A program made the position numbers and the translations under genes. From Owenia fusiformis (lineage: Eukaryota > Annelida > Polychaeta > Sabellida > Oweniidae), in NCBI GenBank assembly GCA_903813345.2, contig CAIIXF020000009.1, positions 38,183,759-38,247,758 on the forward strand: 64,000 nt of DNA. Direction: 5' to 3'. Within the stretch, counting starts at the first letter, position 1. The number at the start of each line of letters is the position of its first letter. Of the stretch, positions 45,782-59,845 are shown piece after piece. The notes below the pieces were generated by a model. That model had not been told where the DNA came from. It did not search any database and saw nothing but the letters and a program-made list of their open reading frames with translations.

Positions 45782-48700
45782 CTGGAAATACACAAATTGA
45801 ACTACATTAACATTTACATTCAGAAATATATATTCATGAGATGTTGCATTCATTAAATCAGTATGAATAAAACATATAATTTCTAACTCTATTATTATAC
45901 TGTACTTTTTTTAAATCACATATTTCAAACTTGAATACAAAAAATAAATAAATGAACATGCAGTTTGGTTTTGGATTGAAAACAAATACAATGGTTAATT
46001 CAATAAAAAAATCTTACAATGATTTTGTCAACCGAATCTCCAAGCGTTTGTTATATACAAAAGTAAAATCTGTATATAGTGAACACTAATGGAGCCACAA
46101 GAAAGTGTTTGATACAAGTTCAACAAGCTATAATACTGATATGGCTACAAACTAGAGCCTTTAATCTTGAGATCCAGATATAGATGTACCTTAAAGGGTC
46201 TTGCTTGGAAAATAAAACACATCTAACCCCTAAACTACACTGAAGTATTCATATAAATTAACACCATTACATCCCTTCAGAACACTACAATCTGGAGTAA
46301 TACCTTGAAATCTGTTGATTTATGATGTAGTAAAGTATTTTAATTACAGATTCTTAAAACATCAGTTGATTAACAACCCAATTTCAAAAAGTAAATTGAG
46401 GTGAGAAATATTTCTCTCACATCAGACTTGGCATTTATGATGCAATTGATGGAAATTGTAGTTACTCCTATATACAACCTTAATATATGTACATGCAATT
46501 ATAGTAATATAAATCTTGTCTTATAACAACTCTCTAACCCCCCCCCCCCGCCCCTCCATCCTCCTCTCTTTATACTTTCATCTATTGGGTTTACTTGCAT
46601 CTTGACCGTAATTTATATCGATACATACTACTATATTACATACTGTTTGGCATAACTCTTGGCTGAATTACAAGTGCATGACTGAGGAATAAACCAGTTT
46701 AACAATATGGTTGAAGAAATGGAAGGTAGGGAGAGGGACCATGGAGAAAGTTGTCACTTTTCATGTCGTTCATGATCCATGCAATGACGTTTTCTTGATT
46801 CTGAGTTGAGAAACAAATGTTCTTTCTTCGTACTTGTCAGATTAAAAAACAAAACAAGAAATATTATCTCATTACTAGAAATCATAATTAACCTACAATA
46901 TTGCATCATCAGCTTCAATCCACATGTAAACAATAGATAAACAATCAATGAGTTATGCCTAGTCAGGTGTTATAGGCCTTTAAGCTCTGTTCTTACCTCA
47001 GATTCACCTCCAAAGTGTCACTATGACTTACCAGGACTTGCTTTCTATGAAGAACACAGATAACTGTCCAAAATCCCTTTTATTCTATTAATTTTGCAAT
47101 ATTACTCAATTATACATATTTTTATCCAACAGATTATATAATAGATTTAAATTATAAAAATGTCGCAAAAGCTTTGTCAGTTTTTTAAATGAGCTTATTG
47201 CATGCAAGAAAAGAAGACTTCCACTGAGATGTAAGATTGATGGTGAGTTCAGGATGTTACAGTTTCATTAACCTGTTTCTCTATTGTCTGTAAGTCTATT
47301 CATCTCTCTCTTCATCCTATCTTACAATGATGTTAACAAGATTATCACCAATACAACAATAATCTGCTAATTCAATACATTTCTCTTTTAAGCTCAATTT
47401 GTTAGTAAACTCACTTTGACTGATAATGAGCCTATAGATATTTAAAGCATCACATTTCTTCTATATTTAATTACTCTTATGAATAAATTCTCAAGTTATG
47501 AAGAGGTATACTTTTACAAGTCCAGGTATAGTTCATGATTTGACATCAGTATTTAGCAGTTCAAAAAGAATCAATTTAACAAAGTGAATTTAGACCCAAA
47601 AATGTAACCTCTTTTTTATGAGTACTACTATAATTATAGAAATTTTGTTGTGATTGTTAGAGGGAGGGGGAGGTGATAGTTCTTAGTCAAACTTAATACG
47701 AAAACAAAACAGTAAAGATGTTACTGAAATATATTGTTGAAACCTTCCACCTGACAATTCTAGCAACTGTCCTAAAAGACAAGATCCTCAAGACAGTAAG
47801 ATGAAAGAAAATGAACAAACAAAAAAGGAAAACAAACAATTTAAGGCCATGGCTACTCAGAGTTGGTCAGTCTAGGCCAACCTGAGGGTAACATGCACTG
47901 AAACACACTACACTCCCAGAATATTTACAATAGAACCTGAAAACATCAGTTCAAAAATATAACACAAGATCAAGGAGGGACAAGGTTATCCTGGAATAGA
48001 ATGACAGGTCTTTTGGCTGAGATTTCACACTGGAGATGTTTTATATATCATATTAGGATTCTTTTACAGTCCCATGGAATAGTGTTATGGGTTATTAGGG
48101 TCTTGTTTCTTCTTTGTGTTTCTCCTACCTTTTCCAATCATTTTACAAAATTTTGGATTCTGGTGTTCTCAAATTGTTCCTATTGCCTATAACTCCTACT
48201 TATTGTCATACCTACAGCTTCTAATATCTATCGGAGAAACTCTTGAAAAGAAGATATTTGGCAAATCAGAACCAAAGTCTTAACCAACCATTGTTGCACT
48301 TTATGACAATACCAATCCTCAGTAGTAGTAGGCTAGTACATATCTCAACATATCTATAAGTTATATGTAAGGGACGCTCAGAGCAATTTTGATACATGTG
48401 TAATGTTTTATAAATATAGGTCACGTCTTGCAACCATCAATATTCCCTGTCAAAATCAACGGAAAGGCCCCTTATACCGAACATAACAGAATGACTGCGG
48501 GTGAATTACCATCAACCAATTGCCTCAATAGAATCCCAATGTAATAACACCTTAAATGAAAATCAAATAGCAACAACAGTTGTTAATTGCCGTTTATGAA
48601 AAATGAATTTTGATGCGACACAGCTTGATGTAACGTGCATACCGGAGCATAACATGTTTGCTTTTCAAAGGACAGAGGGATAAGAATGAAGACTATTAGA

Positions 48701-50037
48701 TCACAGGGATGATGAAGGAGACATGTGTTACCTAGGGGGGTGATTTATCATATTTGCTTTACAATTAGAGAGCTGAACATCATAGAACATGTTGGGAATA
48801 AAATGAATAAATAAAATAAAAATACTTCTCAATATAAGTAGTTTTGAAATGAACAGTCAGTTAATATATTAGCTCTGCGTGACACTTTCTAATGTTCTAT
48901 AAAAACACAATCACAAAGAAACTAAGCAGATAAGACTGTTAAAAATATATACCTTTAACAAAATGATACATTGTCTTCTATCAAAGTAACCTCTCTTATC
49001 TGAATCCTACTTGGACCAGTCAAAAGTGTTCAGATTTGCAGTTGCACTTTGAGATTCTTTAAAATAAGACTGACAAATGAGTTTATATTGAGAGGTGTTC
49101 AGATTAGAGGTGTTCAGATTTACAAGTTTTACTGTGCCTACATTGGTTGGGAAATATCAAAGGGGAAGGGACATTTTGGGTTCTACAACCGTTTTACTTT
49201 TTCTGGAGAGTAGATTCTCATAAGTTTTAGATAAAGATAGACTCTGGAAACTCACAATGAGTCTCAAAACAAGACTAACTTATATTTAGAAGAATTCAAA
49301 CTTAATCAACATAACAAAGCATACTTCAGAAAGTAAATAAGTGATAATAAAAAGGTCATATGGCAAATACTATTCCTAACTGCTTATCCACTTATCCAAC
49401 CATTGGGTCTATTCCATAGCAAACAATACATCCTGCCTCAATCATTAACTTAAATAAACTGTCAACATAATCTTTATCATTTTTCATTTCTGTATAACAA
49501 CATTCTATTATTGATAATATTTGTTTATTTTTATATTAATTTCAGATATAATTGGGACCTCTTCAAGTGGAAGGGAAACTATGGCACACTTGTAATGAAC
49601 ACAAAATCAATTTCATATTTAAAACATTTTGATGTGCTATTGATTTCTCTAAATACTGGCAATAAACTACAAGTACCTGTGTATGCATGTAATATGGGGA
49701 AACATTGGACAGAGAACTTGGGATTTCATATATACCACACATATTTTAACAATACTGTTAAAAACTGCCACAATCTAAGGGTCATGTATTGAATTATAAG
49801 TTCAACCATTGCTATAAAAAATAATAACAATATAGTTCCTTTTTTCTTAGGGCTCTATTGTGTTTTTTAAAATGGATAAAGTGGTAGGTTAACTTCATGA
49901 TTTCAATGCTACTATACTGTATGTGGGGACTGCTCAATATAAGTGAATTGGACTTAAGCAAATAGGCATTCAAGAATTCATTCAGTAAATAAAGTTATGG
50001 CAAAAAACAAGAAAAATAATTGTAAAATCAATTTTAC
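45782..50037 (-). other. Intron, nothing seen
   Basis: 4.2 kb of AT-rich intron with a poly-C run near 46540. No ankyrin-like exon found. Confidence 0.5.
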
Positions 50038-50115
50038 CTTTTTATCCTTTTCTTTTTTCTCCTTTTTGCCAAGGAAGGAGAATGATCTCCTCTTCCCAAA
50101 CACCATCTTCTTCAT
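50038..50115 (-). CDS. caskin: Candidate alternative first exon of Caskin (basic N-terminus)
   Basis: On the minus strand, 26 codons read MKKMVFGKRRSFSFLGKK then EKKEKDKK and end at donor AAG|GTAAAA at phase 0, exactly the phase at which the ankyrin exon (45673-45781) begins. An in-frame TAA lies seven codons upstream. The first ATG has a poor context, the second (AAGATGG, Met4) a good one. The peptide is strongly basic with a KRRSFSF segment, the kind of patch that binds acidic lipids or calmodulin and is regulated by phosphorylation; that role is inference. An acceptor-like ATATCAG at 50127 would make it an internal exon, but at phase 1, which does not suit insertion into the middle of an ankyrin repeat. 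The isoform would keep half an ankyrin repeat, SH3, linker and SAMs. Confidence 0.6.
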
Positions 50116-50127
50116 TGAGTCAACATC

Positions 50128-53100
50128 TGATATTTAATCCAAAAGTATCTACTATATTCTTTTAATTCGTATGTAGATTTACTTATACATGTAGTATATC
50201 AACATGTTACGAGTTGTGTCATGATCATTCAAAAGATTGAAATCCTAATTACTTCTTAACGATTGTATTATATTCTGATGTATATCCAATCTTTCTCACT
50301 GGTGTTTTTGATAGTGTCTTAATGATAATTCATGATGAGATCTTACGATTCAATCTTGAGTGACACTTATAGGCTTTCCAATAAACTAGCCAGTACTGAT
50401 CAAGCGAAAGATTGAATCAATAATCACTATTTTTTCAATCCAACGAAATTCGAAAAACAGCTTAGTTAATATCCTAAAGATAAATGAGAACGAATCCCTT
50501 AGATGTATGTCGAAAAATGCTGGAATTTTAGAAATCTGTTGTTTCCCATCAATTGCTAATTTCCAGGTGAGCTTCTACCAGTTAGCTGCAAGTACGGAAC
50601 AACAGGCAAGAGAATCACTGGTATATACCTAATCCTGAGCCTCATCCACATGTGCGTTTGTACAATAATACATAGGGATTACAACGCCTACATCAACATA
50701 CAGTTAATCTGAGAATTTTGTGAATCTTATATAGTAGTGTTGAATTTCTATTGAGGTAGTCTTAATCAGTCTATGATTTTCTCATACTGTATGTAAACTG
50801 GTTTTCTCTTTAATCTATGTGCGTTTTTGATAAAATAGCATTTGTATGCAGATATTATATCTAGCCTGAGTCAATTTGAAATAAGAATCTTCTATTATAA
50901 TGCTGTATAGAGATAACAGTGAGGTCTCGATCACCTATGTACGGTTGAGGTATCAGCGGATGTACGTAATGCACTGTTTGATGAACCGAAAGAACAGATG
51001 AATTCTTGTACTACATATCTATGAATAGACCAACATGATGAAAGCATATGTTTTGTGGCTGCAGAGTTACTCTTAGAAATACCTGAGTCTCAAGTGAGTG
51101 TGGACTTGGATTTCCTGAAACTGATAATGTATTTACTCACTTCACCTTTTCCTTGAAACAACTGTTGCCTCTATTAGTATTCTCAATCAATTGTACTCTC
51201 TCAGCTTATATAAATCCTCCTGTACTTTGTTGAATGGATGAATATATCCCTAACTTGGAACTTTATGGGTCTATGATAGGATCTGTTTATTTACACAGTG
51301 AAGGTAAAACACTATAATAAACAGTTAAACTACTAGATCATTTCAATATCAATTTCTTGTCCCAATTGATCCCAGATAAATAATTTAGATGCAGCCTGGG
51401 ATTCGAAGAGATCAACTGGTGATTCTTATAATATTTCCATACTAATATTCTGCGAAGACTCTCCAGTTAAGAAGATAGTTTATGAATAATAAAGTACATC
51501 CGATAAGTCATTTATCCTATTATAACTTTCAGTTCTGTTCTTTTCTGATGTGCTTAATACCAATCAGATGTATTCTTATTAAATTTTATCATATCGTTAC
51601 ATCCGCTAGGATTTAATCCTCAGGTTGGTACTTAATAATTGTATAATATGATCTCTTGTATATATCCAACTCACTGTATGATACAAATCGACGCAAAGTC
51701 CAATATTCGATTCACAGTTGATTGTGATTGTTTCTAAAAAACAGTTCAAATAATTTCCTGCTGGTTGCCTAATGCTGTTTTTTATATTACTTTTCCGATT
51801 GTTGCACAGCTCATTGTTAATGTCAGATATCTCCACAAGTTCAAGTCAACCTTCAGGCACTAAACACAATAGAAGATTGCAAGCTATAACAAATGATCAG
51901 TTTACAATACAAAGTCTTGCATGCAGCCCCGATAATACATTGCCATATATGGTAATTCATGTATTAAAATCAATGTAGATGTCACCTCAAGTTGAGGCAA
52001 TCCTCGGGGCTGTGTGTTAGACTGTATATTATAATAGTTCAATGCTTCATGGTATACATCATATAGCAACTGATCATTTATAATGGCTATAATATGAATG
52101 GACTGACCGGTGATCAACTCAATAGCCTTAGTACATTTAATAATGACCTTTTGATGTCCATATTTAACAAGGGTCAGGTAATTAGTAAGTACTTTCCCCA
52201 GTGATATATCAAAGACTAAGGAACTCAAAGAAATAACCTCACCAATGACCAGTCAGTTTTCTCGCCTGAAAAAGGTATCAAAATACGAAGATGAACATTT
52301 TCTCAGAGTTCTAAGAACAGATGACTTTCTATATGACTTATAAATCTTCAGAATGGATCATCTGGCAACTACTTAGTATATTTTCCCAACATTACATTCT
52401 CATTCATACCTAGGACCTGGTTCTAATCTACTTCCTGAACATTTGTTCTCATAAATCTGAAGATCTGGTCATTTTGTTATGTCAATCTAATCATACACTA
52501 ATCTATAGATCCCCCTCCCCTATCTACATGTCCTCCTGAGACAAGGTGTGTAGGGAGTGGGAGAGAGATTACAAGATTCCTCTTTCACTGTCACTTTTAT
52601 ACCAAAATTCTCCCCATGGAATTAAATGCACAAATGGATGGACATTCAGTTTATTTAAAAATTTCCTACTATGCCTTTTTCTTGATTTTTGTGGTTGTTG
52701 CAATGTTCAAATGATTTCCAAAAAAGGTTTATGGCAAAAATCTGTATCACCAAAAGTTTGAATTGAACTTTAATCACTTGACAGCAGCTTCAAAAGATGA
52801 ATTCTCAAAACAAACTGCATTTTGATGAAAACAGAGGGCAGAATCACATCCTGCTTCCTGCCAATGGCACCTCTTTGGCATTTACGTTATTTTCATTTTA
52901 ATCAGAATTTAATGCATGGTTCCACTGACACTGTACTGTTTGACATTCACCCATACAATAATTGAGTTATATAAAACAATATGTTAGTTAATTCTATATT
53001 CTACAGAAACATATGCTTGACCTCAACTAATGACATCTGTTTTAAAATTACCCAATTCTTTATTCTTTAATTACTTTGAAGATCCCATAAAAAAGTTAAC

Positions 53101-55440
53101 ATTCTGTATATTTTTAACGATTTCCCATTCACTTATCCAATTCGCCGTCATCCTTACATAAACTTGCTAAAATCAAAATGTAAACATTTTCAGAGTTTTT
53201 CTACATTGAATTCTTCTACATTGTTTTTCTCCATTAGTTTTCTTTCCTCAAAACACTTATGTTTACGCAAATCAACAATTCCTCCCAATCTGGTTTATGT
53301 TCCGAACTCTTAGAATTTGAGCTTGATTCAAAGCTTACAGGTATCGACAATATCCCCAAACTGTTCCAATTGATTAATAGCTGAAATAGCCAGGTATTTA
53401 CAGGTAGGCTTCAGTAATAGATTGCTTTTTCTGCTCCTAATCCTTATATCCCAATTGTTTATATAACAGACTGACCATTACAAATCCATAATCACATTCC
53501 TAGACCTTGCTGCATTTTTTACAAAATGAGAAATTGTTAACATCTGTGAAATTCACTAGATCTTTTAAAATTTAAAAAGTTCAATAGCTCATGAGAACCT
53601 TAAACCTGTATAACCTTGAGAGAGTTTGACCATAAACTAGTTAAGACACGTGGCCGGACATTGTTATACAATTGTAATAATACTATGGGTATGTAATAAT
53701 AAATTAATTACAATGCAACATTGAAAACATGTATTAATTAGTGGGTAACATACTCCATAACATTATAGGAGAACCAATGTGAGCCTTTCATATCACAAAG
53801 GATTTGAAGTTTAATTCTATGTAATTGAGTTAAATGCATAAAGCCTATCACATAGTAAAGCCTCACATATGGGAAAGCATTCTTAGTAAAGCCCTCCATA
53901 TTATAAAGCCAACCCTATAATCAAGCCCATGCTATAATCAAGCCCTTCAAATTAGTAAAGTCAAGCCTATATACTGAGAAGTTATTATGATAGTAAACCT
54001 AATTATCCAAACTTGACAACCTCAAGGTCACATGCCAGTTATAATGACCTTGCCAAATAAAACATCATTCACTCATCACTGATATGGAAATGAAAAATAA
54101 TAATTAAAACAATTGATCAATTTTTGACTTCAGAGAAGTAAATCATGATAAATTATCAGACTGGGTGTACTTGGTGGAATGTTAACCATATCACAAAAAG
54201 TGAGACTTCCGAATCTAATAGTGTTTTCGGTCTGTAACTCCTCTTAAAAAAGCTTTATAGCAATAAAGTCCTACAAGATTATAAATCTGTAACAAAATGA
54301 AAGTTCATATGTAACAGAATGAAACTGCGAAAACCTAGAATAAGTCAGTTATCTCCCCCCACCCACCAAGCTGATTATAAAATACATGTTAGTTGAATAA
54401 TTATCCTCACAAATGAACAGTTATTTGAAGTCCAAATATAGAACTACAAAATATTTGACTGACATAACGATGTCATATTATATGACTTTGGCTGACTTTG
54501 GTTGCATTTTTTAGTAAGTTACATAATACAATAATGAATGTAGCATATGTAGGAGCACAAATGTGTAATACCTAATGGACCTAACAGAGTTTAAGATAAT
54601 GAAACATGACATGATAAATGAATAACAGTCCAACACACAACCACAAGAACTTGCACAACTGAAGTGGACTAAGTATAAGTTCCTTATAAGCAATGTTTTC
54701 TGAACCTGTGCACAAGACTGAAATAACTGATTTATTAACAAAAAATATCAATTTTTTATTCAAATCTATTCAGTAAGCTTTTAGATATAATCTCTCTGCA
54801 ACCAATTTTTCAAATTGGACATGGCTCATTCAGGGACCTGGCTCTTCCACAGCTTTATCTTTCTCATTCATGATCTGATATCAGTCTTTGGCAAAGCCAC
54901 AAAAATGACCCAATGCTATATCCATATACACAAGCCAATAACATGTCTGGACATTATTTCCTATGACTTGGCACTATACGGATGAGTACCATGGTCATTT
55001 GAGTCCAAGAATTTATCCTCAAATGTGGGAAAATTTATTACTGAATTGAGTGCCTCGTCATGACATAAGACCTCCTCTTAACTCATGCCAATACATAATG
55101 CTTGAGTACTATTATATTGTTGACCTAATACTGGAAATTCTTCACAAGAACTGAACAACTAATTAACACAGAGCAATCCTTATTAATAAAATATCCTTCC
55201 ATCAAAATATAATAAATCTGGTTATATCATTGTCTTTCTAGAAAACCTTATATATCTTGTTATATAATCCTCATCACCTTTCATTTATCCATATATCATT
55301 CAATTAATCCATTTGCTTTATTAATCCATTTTCTATTATTAATCCATTTTCTATTATATAGCAATCTTATTTCCATACTTTTTTCTATTTATCCATACAT
55401 TCCCAATATACTCAATGTTGACTGAGTGTCACTGCGATGA
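50128..55440 (-). other. Flank or intron, nothing seen
   Basis: AT-rich DNA upstream of the 50-kb exon. No ankyrin-like or other recognisable exons; no CpG-rich promoter. A degenerate repeat of (A)AAGCC(C)TATAATCAAGCCC type lies at about 53870-53960. Confidence 0.4.
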
Positions 55441-55489
55441 CTGTTCACTTAAAACGAATCTGACGAATCTAATAGATTGAACATGTTGC

Positions 55490-55605
55490 ATTTTGACACT
55501 TAACCTGGGGGTACGTCTACCTGTGCGTACCTGTATATTAGCAATCAACACACCTGTAACGAGTATATGTGTATATATAACACCTGTACCTGGCCGGGGA
55601 TGTTG
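55490..55605 (-). promoter_or_regulatory. Cluster of CAGGT motifs around a TATA-like sequence
   Basis: Within about 100 bp the minus strand has six CAGGT motifs (CAGGTACAGG, CAGGTGTTA, CAGGTGTGT, CAGGTACGC, CAGGTAGAC, CAGGTTAAG) and a TTATATATACAC. CAGGTG is an E-box core and CAG|GTR also resembles a 5' splice site. Either an enhancer/promoter or a chance cluster; no exon is attached. Confidence 0.25.
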
Positions 55606-58600
55606 ATGCAATATATTTACAAATACTTGATTAGTTTTATTTACACCTGGTTTGAATCTAGTTCTAATTCACACCTTTCCTGTTGGAAATCGTAGCAAAC
55701 ATAACAAGAATCGAATATGAAGGCAATTTACAGAACACTTCACATGTTCCCATACCATTTCTTTCCATGGAACCATGGGATGTGACATTTGCATAAACAC
55801 CAACAAGCAGCCAATAAGTATTTCAGAATCTCTTCAAAAGTTCAGTCTACTACACAGACCCTCGGAAACATTGCTGTAATATTGTCAACTCAAAATGTTC
55901 TTTTGTAATAAGGTAAGTCTTCTTGATGCCAAAACTAGTGGCAAAAACATGAGGACCCAAATATACAATATAGACATACCAAATACATAATATATACAAT
56001 ATGTATATTATTATTACATAAAGGACTTAATATACAACATTTATCATATAAGACTTAACATATAACAAGATTTATCATTCCTTGATCCAAGGATTGCAGA
56101 AATACAATTGCTTCGTCCCTATAACTCAATTAGTCTATTGCTACATGTGTTATCTTAGCGGGTTAGTGCCCCTTGATTCAAAGGAGATCACACATGGACC
56201 CCTTGAAAGTGTAAGCATGATTATCCCAATGATTTACCCAAATGCAAACATTGCACCAAGACCTTACCAGACCTTACTAAAGAGAATCTACATAGTGAAG
56301 ACATTCAGTATCCCTTAAAACTGTAACATCTTAGCTTCATTACATATCAAGGAACATATAAAAATTGAATTCTCATACACATTCATAACTCACTTACTTC
56401 CTGATTTCAATACAGTAACTTTTAATTAATAAGTAATTTTACTGTTATAGAATGGTTTTCTAACTTAGTAAGAGGCTTTTATAATATTTGTTTTTGACAT
56501 TACACAAACAAACATAAACGTTGACCATTCTCATGCATTGGCCCACCTTTCTCACATTGCTTCAACACTATTAGTCATAACACTTATAAAGGCACATTCA
56601 GTTTACTGGCCAGCCACAAGAAATGTCTCAAATTGAGCTATTACCCCATCTATCTAAATGGGTCAAGTCTTTTAACTGCCTTATCGTTAGGGTGGTCATT
56701 AGACTGTCTCTTATCAAAATCACATGAGAATTTACACACCTTTTTACACATGATCTCATATATCTTGAATGCAAAAATGAGCATTGGTCATTTCCTTTTA
56801 TAGAATCCAAACCCTTGAAACAAAAATAGGTTTTGGAATTTTACTAAATTTTGTTGGCATGGTAACCCAAACAATATCCAACAAACAAAAAAATCAACTT
56901 ATAAATCAAGCAACAATAAAAAAACAAAACACCATAAAATCAAAATCTTCAATAACCATATTACAGCCGATAAAACATCACTAATACAAAAAAACTATTA
57001 AAGCCAAAAAGCACATCAATTTAGAAAGACTGTTTTCTACAATGACAACATGTGACATACTGATAGTCGAGCCCATTCATTTCAATTGATATTTGAGTAA
57101 ATTCAATTAAAACATATTCACTAACCTAGATATATGATATCCCTCTTTTAAAAAATACAAAAATCTTAACATTTTTCATATTGCACTTTATCACACTGAA
57201 ATTCATGGTCAATGTGACTATTAACCTATTAAACCTAAAAATGCATAAATCCAAAGTATCAACACTTTTTTATAAGTTTGTTTTCATGCAAACCTCACTG
57301 CTGCTATATCATATTAAGAGCACTACATCCCAGGCACTATATTAAGTATTTAACATCTATTGTTAAAGTGCTCCATGTCTTATATGTAAATTGTTAATTA
57401 TATCATCATATTTCCTGTCAGAATCCTTTTACGTTTTTCGCACTTCTTTCATCCACCTTCTTGTTCTACAATGAGCTCATGAGGTTCAAATCCGCGACCT
57501 CTGGCCATCCAGGTTCAAGTTTATTTACAATCATTGCAAATTAGCAACTTTATCTTGTAAATCACATTAATAGTTCGTCAGTTATTTTTGTAGTGAGGGA
57601 GTATGCATGCTAAAGGTACAACTCCTCAAACACGTCATGTTTGTCTTTATTATATTCCAATCTTACATAGTCTTATGTCTTCTTACAATCTCACTATTTA
57701 CCCTCTCATAAAATTCCCTCTTAGTCATACAAATCCTTTAACATTTCTTTAAAATGATTATTTTCTGGCACTTATTCAATTTGGAAAGTCTACTATAAGC
57801 CCTACTACATAAATTCCTTGCAATTCCACTCTATTTTACAGTATTTCATTCTAAAATATGACCAGTTTGACATTTGATTGACAGGACATATCAGGTCTCA
57901 TTTGTTTCTAATTAGTAAAGGTAATATAAGATTGATCATAGCTAAGGTCTCCCTTGATCATAGCTATCACTATAATTGTATAATTTCATGAACCAATGCA
58001 ATTACCCATTTTAGGTCAGTTCTACACAGTTCTACAAAAAGGCTCAATTCTCAAATGATTTACATCGTTAATTACCATACTGGGCTTGTTTTCTGATGCT
58101 ATGCACTAGACTGGCTTAAGATTATGTAACAAATATGTTTTGATAATAAGAACAAGTATGCATAATTACTACACCTACTATTTCTTACTGTTCTTATAAT
58201 TAACAAAGCGTGTTACTTCACAACCATGACTATATTTCACTACCATGACTATACTTCACTACCATGACTATATTTCACTAAGCACTGCATTACCCAAACC
58301 TTTCATCCATTTATTGATTTCATTTGTGTACCTGACTGTACTTTGTCCAGATTTTGGGTCATATTGGATGTTTGAGAGTAATTTGCTATAAATGGCTAAA
58401 TATAGTCCTAAAATACAACTATTTGTAACTAACTTGAGAAAGGGTATACAACTTCAGATATTTAATGATCTCCACCTCTACTTTAAATGAAAACAAAATT
58501 ATAATCAAAACTAGGCTAAACTAAAATACCAATTAGACCCAATTCGTACTCTGGTTATTTATAATCCAAAGTCTTTGTCCTACATCAAAAATTCAATTGT

Positions 58601-59710
58601 GAATATTTTAAACATCAAGCTTTCTAATGGTATGCATATTTATAATCTGACATAAGAAACAATATTTGCCTTCATTCTATAATAGATTAAAATCAGAAAT
58701 CATAGGAAGAAGATACCCAAGAATGCCTTCTTAAGCTTTTAATCACCTAACAAGGTGTTTTATGTAAGTCTTGAAGGCATTCATTGGTACAACAGTACAA
58801 CACCAGAAAATACTTTGATTGTGATCATGAATTCAGTTAACACATCTGCCTTTTGTTTAGCGCAGTCAAAATAAGTAAAGTACATGTAATTAAAATTGTT
58901 AATTGTACCTAAATAACTCCAGCATACTTTTGCATTACATCTGTATGTTTATGTTTATGTATCTTTTATTCCACCATAAATGATGAGTACGTAATAACAA
59001 TGACATACAGTCCATCCCACAAAGTGAATGAATGAATGGCATAAGCCTTTCACCAGTTCATAATGTTTAGTAAAGATTGTAAAAGCTATAAAGCGCTGTT
59101 AATACTGTAATTTAGTTCTCTCTATTCCTCCCTGTTCTGTTTTAATTACTTCATATTCTGACATAATCACTCTGCAGTCAACAGGAATAATATCATTAAT
59201 CCAATGAAATCAGATTATTTTGAAACTATCTGATCTGAGTGTATCCTTGAGTACCCAAAGGCAAGATGAGTCTGTCGTGGCGTATGTGGTACACTGAGGG
59301 GCTCGCTTTAATTTGTACTTGAAGCTCTCCTTCAATCGAAATCAAAGTTTCTCCAAAGAGTTAATCCTGGAGAGAAACTTCTGTCAAGAAGGTTATTTTT
59401 GTATGATGTATTTTTATATGACTTGTCCATCCATCAAATATTATGACAATGTACAACATTTCAAGTATTCAATCTTGTGTAAATGTCATCTAAATGAGAC
59501 CTCTGCCCTATAAAACATGTAATGGCCTTTAGTGGTACATGTTACATACATGTAAATATGATATACTTAACCCTTTAACAAGAACTTAACTTCTACAATC
59601 TTTAATTAAGATATACGGTAAATATTTGATCTTCAATTAATGTCTAATCAGAAAATAACAATGCTGAATGTTTTCAATGTCACAATGTCAGTCATATGTA
59701 GTACAATATA
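55606..59710. other. Flank or intron with small tandem repeats
   Basis: AT-rich. Three copies of a 19-20 bp ACCATGACTATATTTCACT repeat occur at about 58224-58280. A tRNA T-arm-like string sits at 57480-57505 without the rest of a tRNA. No genes seen. Confidence 0.5.
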
Positions 59711-59841
59711 CAATAATTGACCTCTCCAGAGGTTTACTGTCAAAATTATATCCCGAGACTGTGAACCGAGACCGTGGGTCGAGGTTTACAGTCGAGGGAT
59801 ATAATTTTGACAGTAAACCGAATGGAGAGGTCTATAATTGT
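59711..59841. repeat. 131-bp hairpin (inverted repeat)
   Basis: Arms run from CAATAATTGACCTCTCC and GGTTTACTGTCAAAATTATA TCCC to their complement ending TATAATTG, with a semi-palindromic centre around GACCGTGGGTC. It adjoins, and overlaps by frame with, the tail of the recombinase-like fragment, so it is probably part of the same mobile element. Confidence 0.85.
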
Positions 59842-59845
59842 TTTG

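Noticed and set aside
51902-52228. 108-codon minus-strand frame as an upstream Caskin exon
   Set aside because: No ankyrin signature, and no splice sites in a compatible phase.
57478-57512. tRNA or SINE suggested by GGTTCAAATCC and, on the other strand, AGAGGTCGCGGATTTGAACC
   Set aside because: Only a T-arm-like segment is present; no A box, anticodon arm or acceptor stem could be formed.
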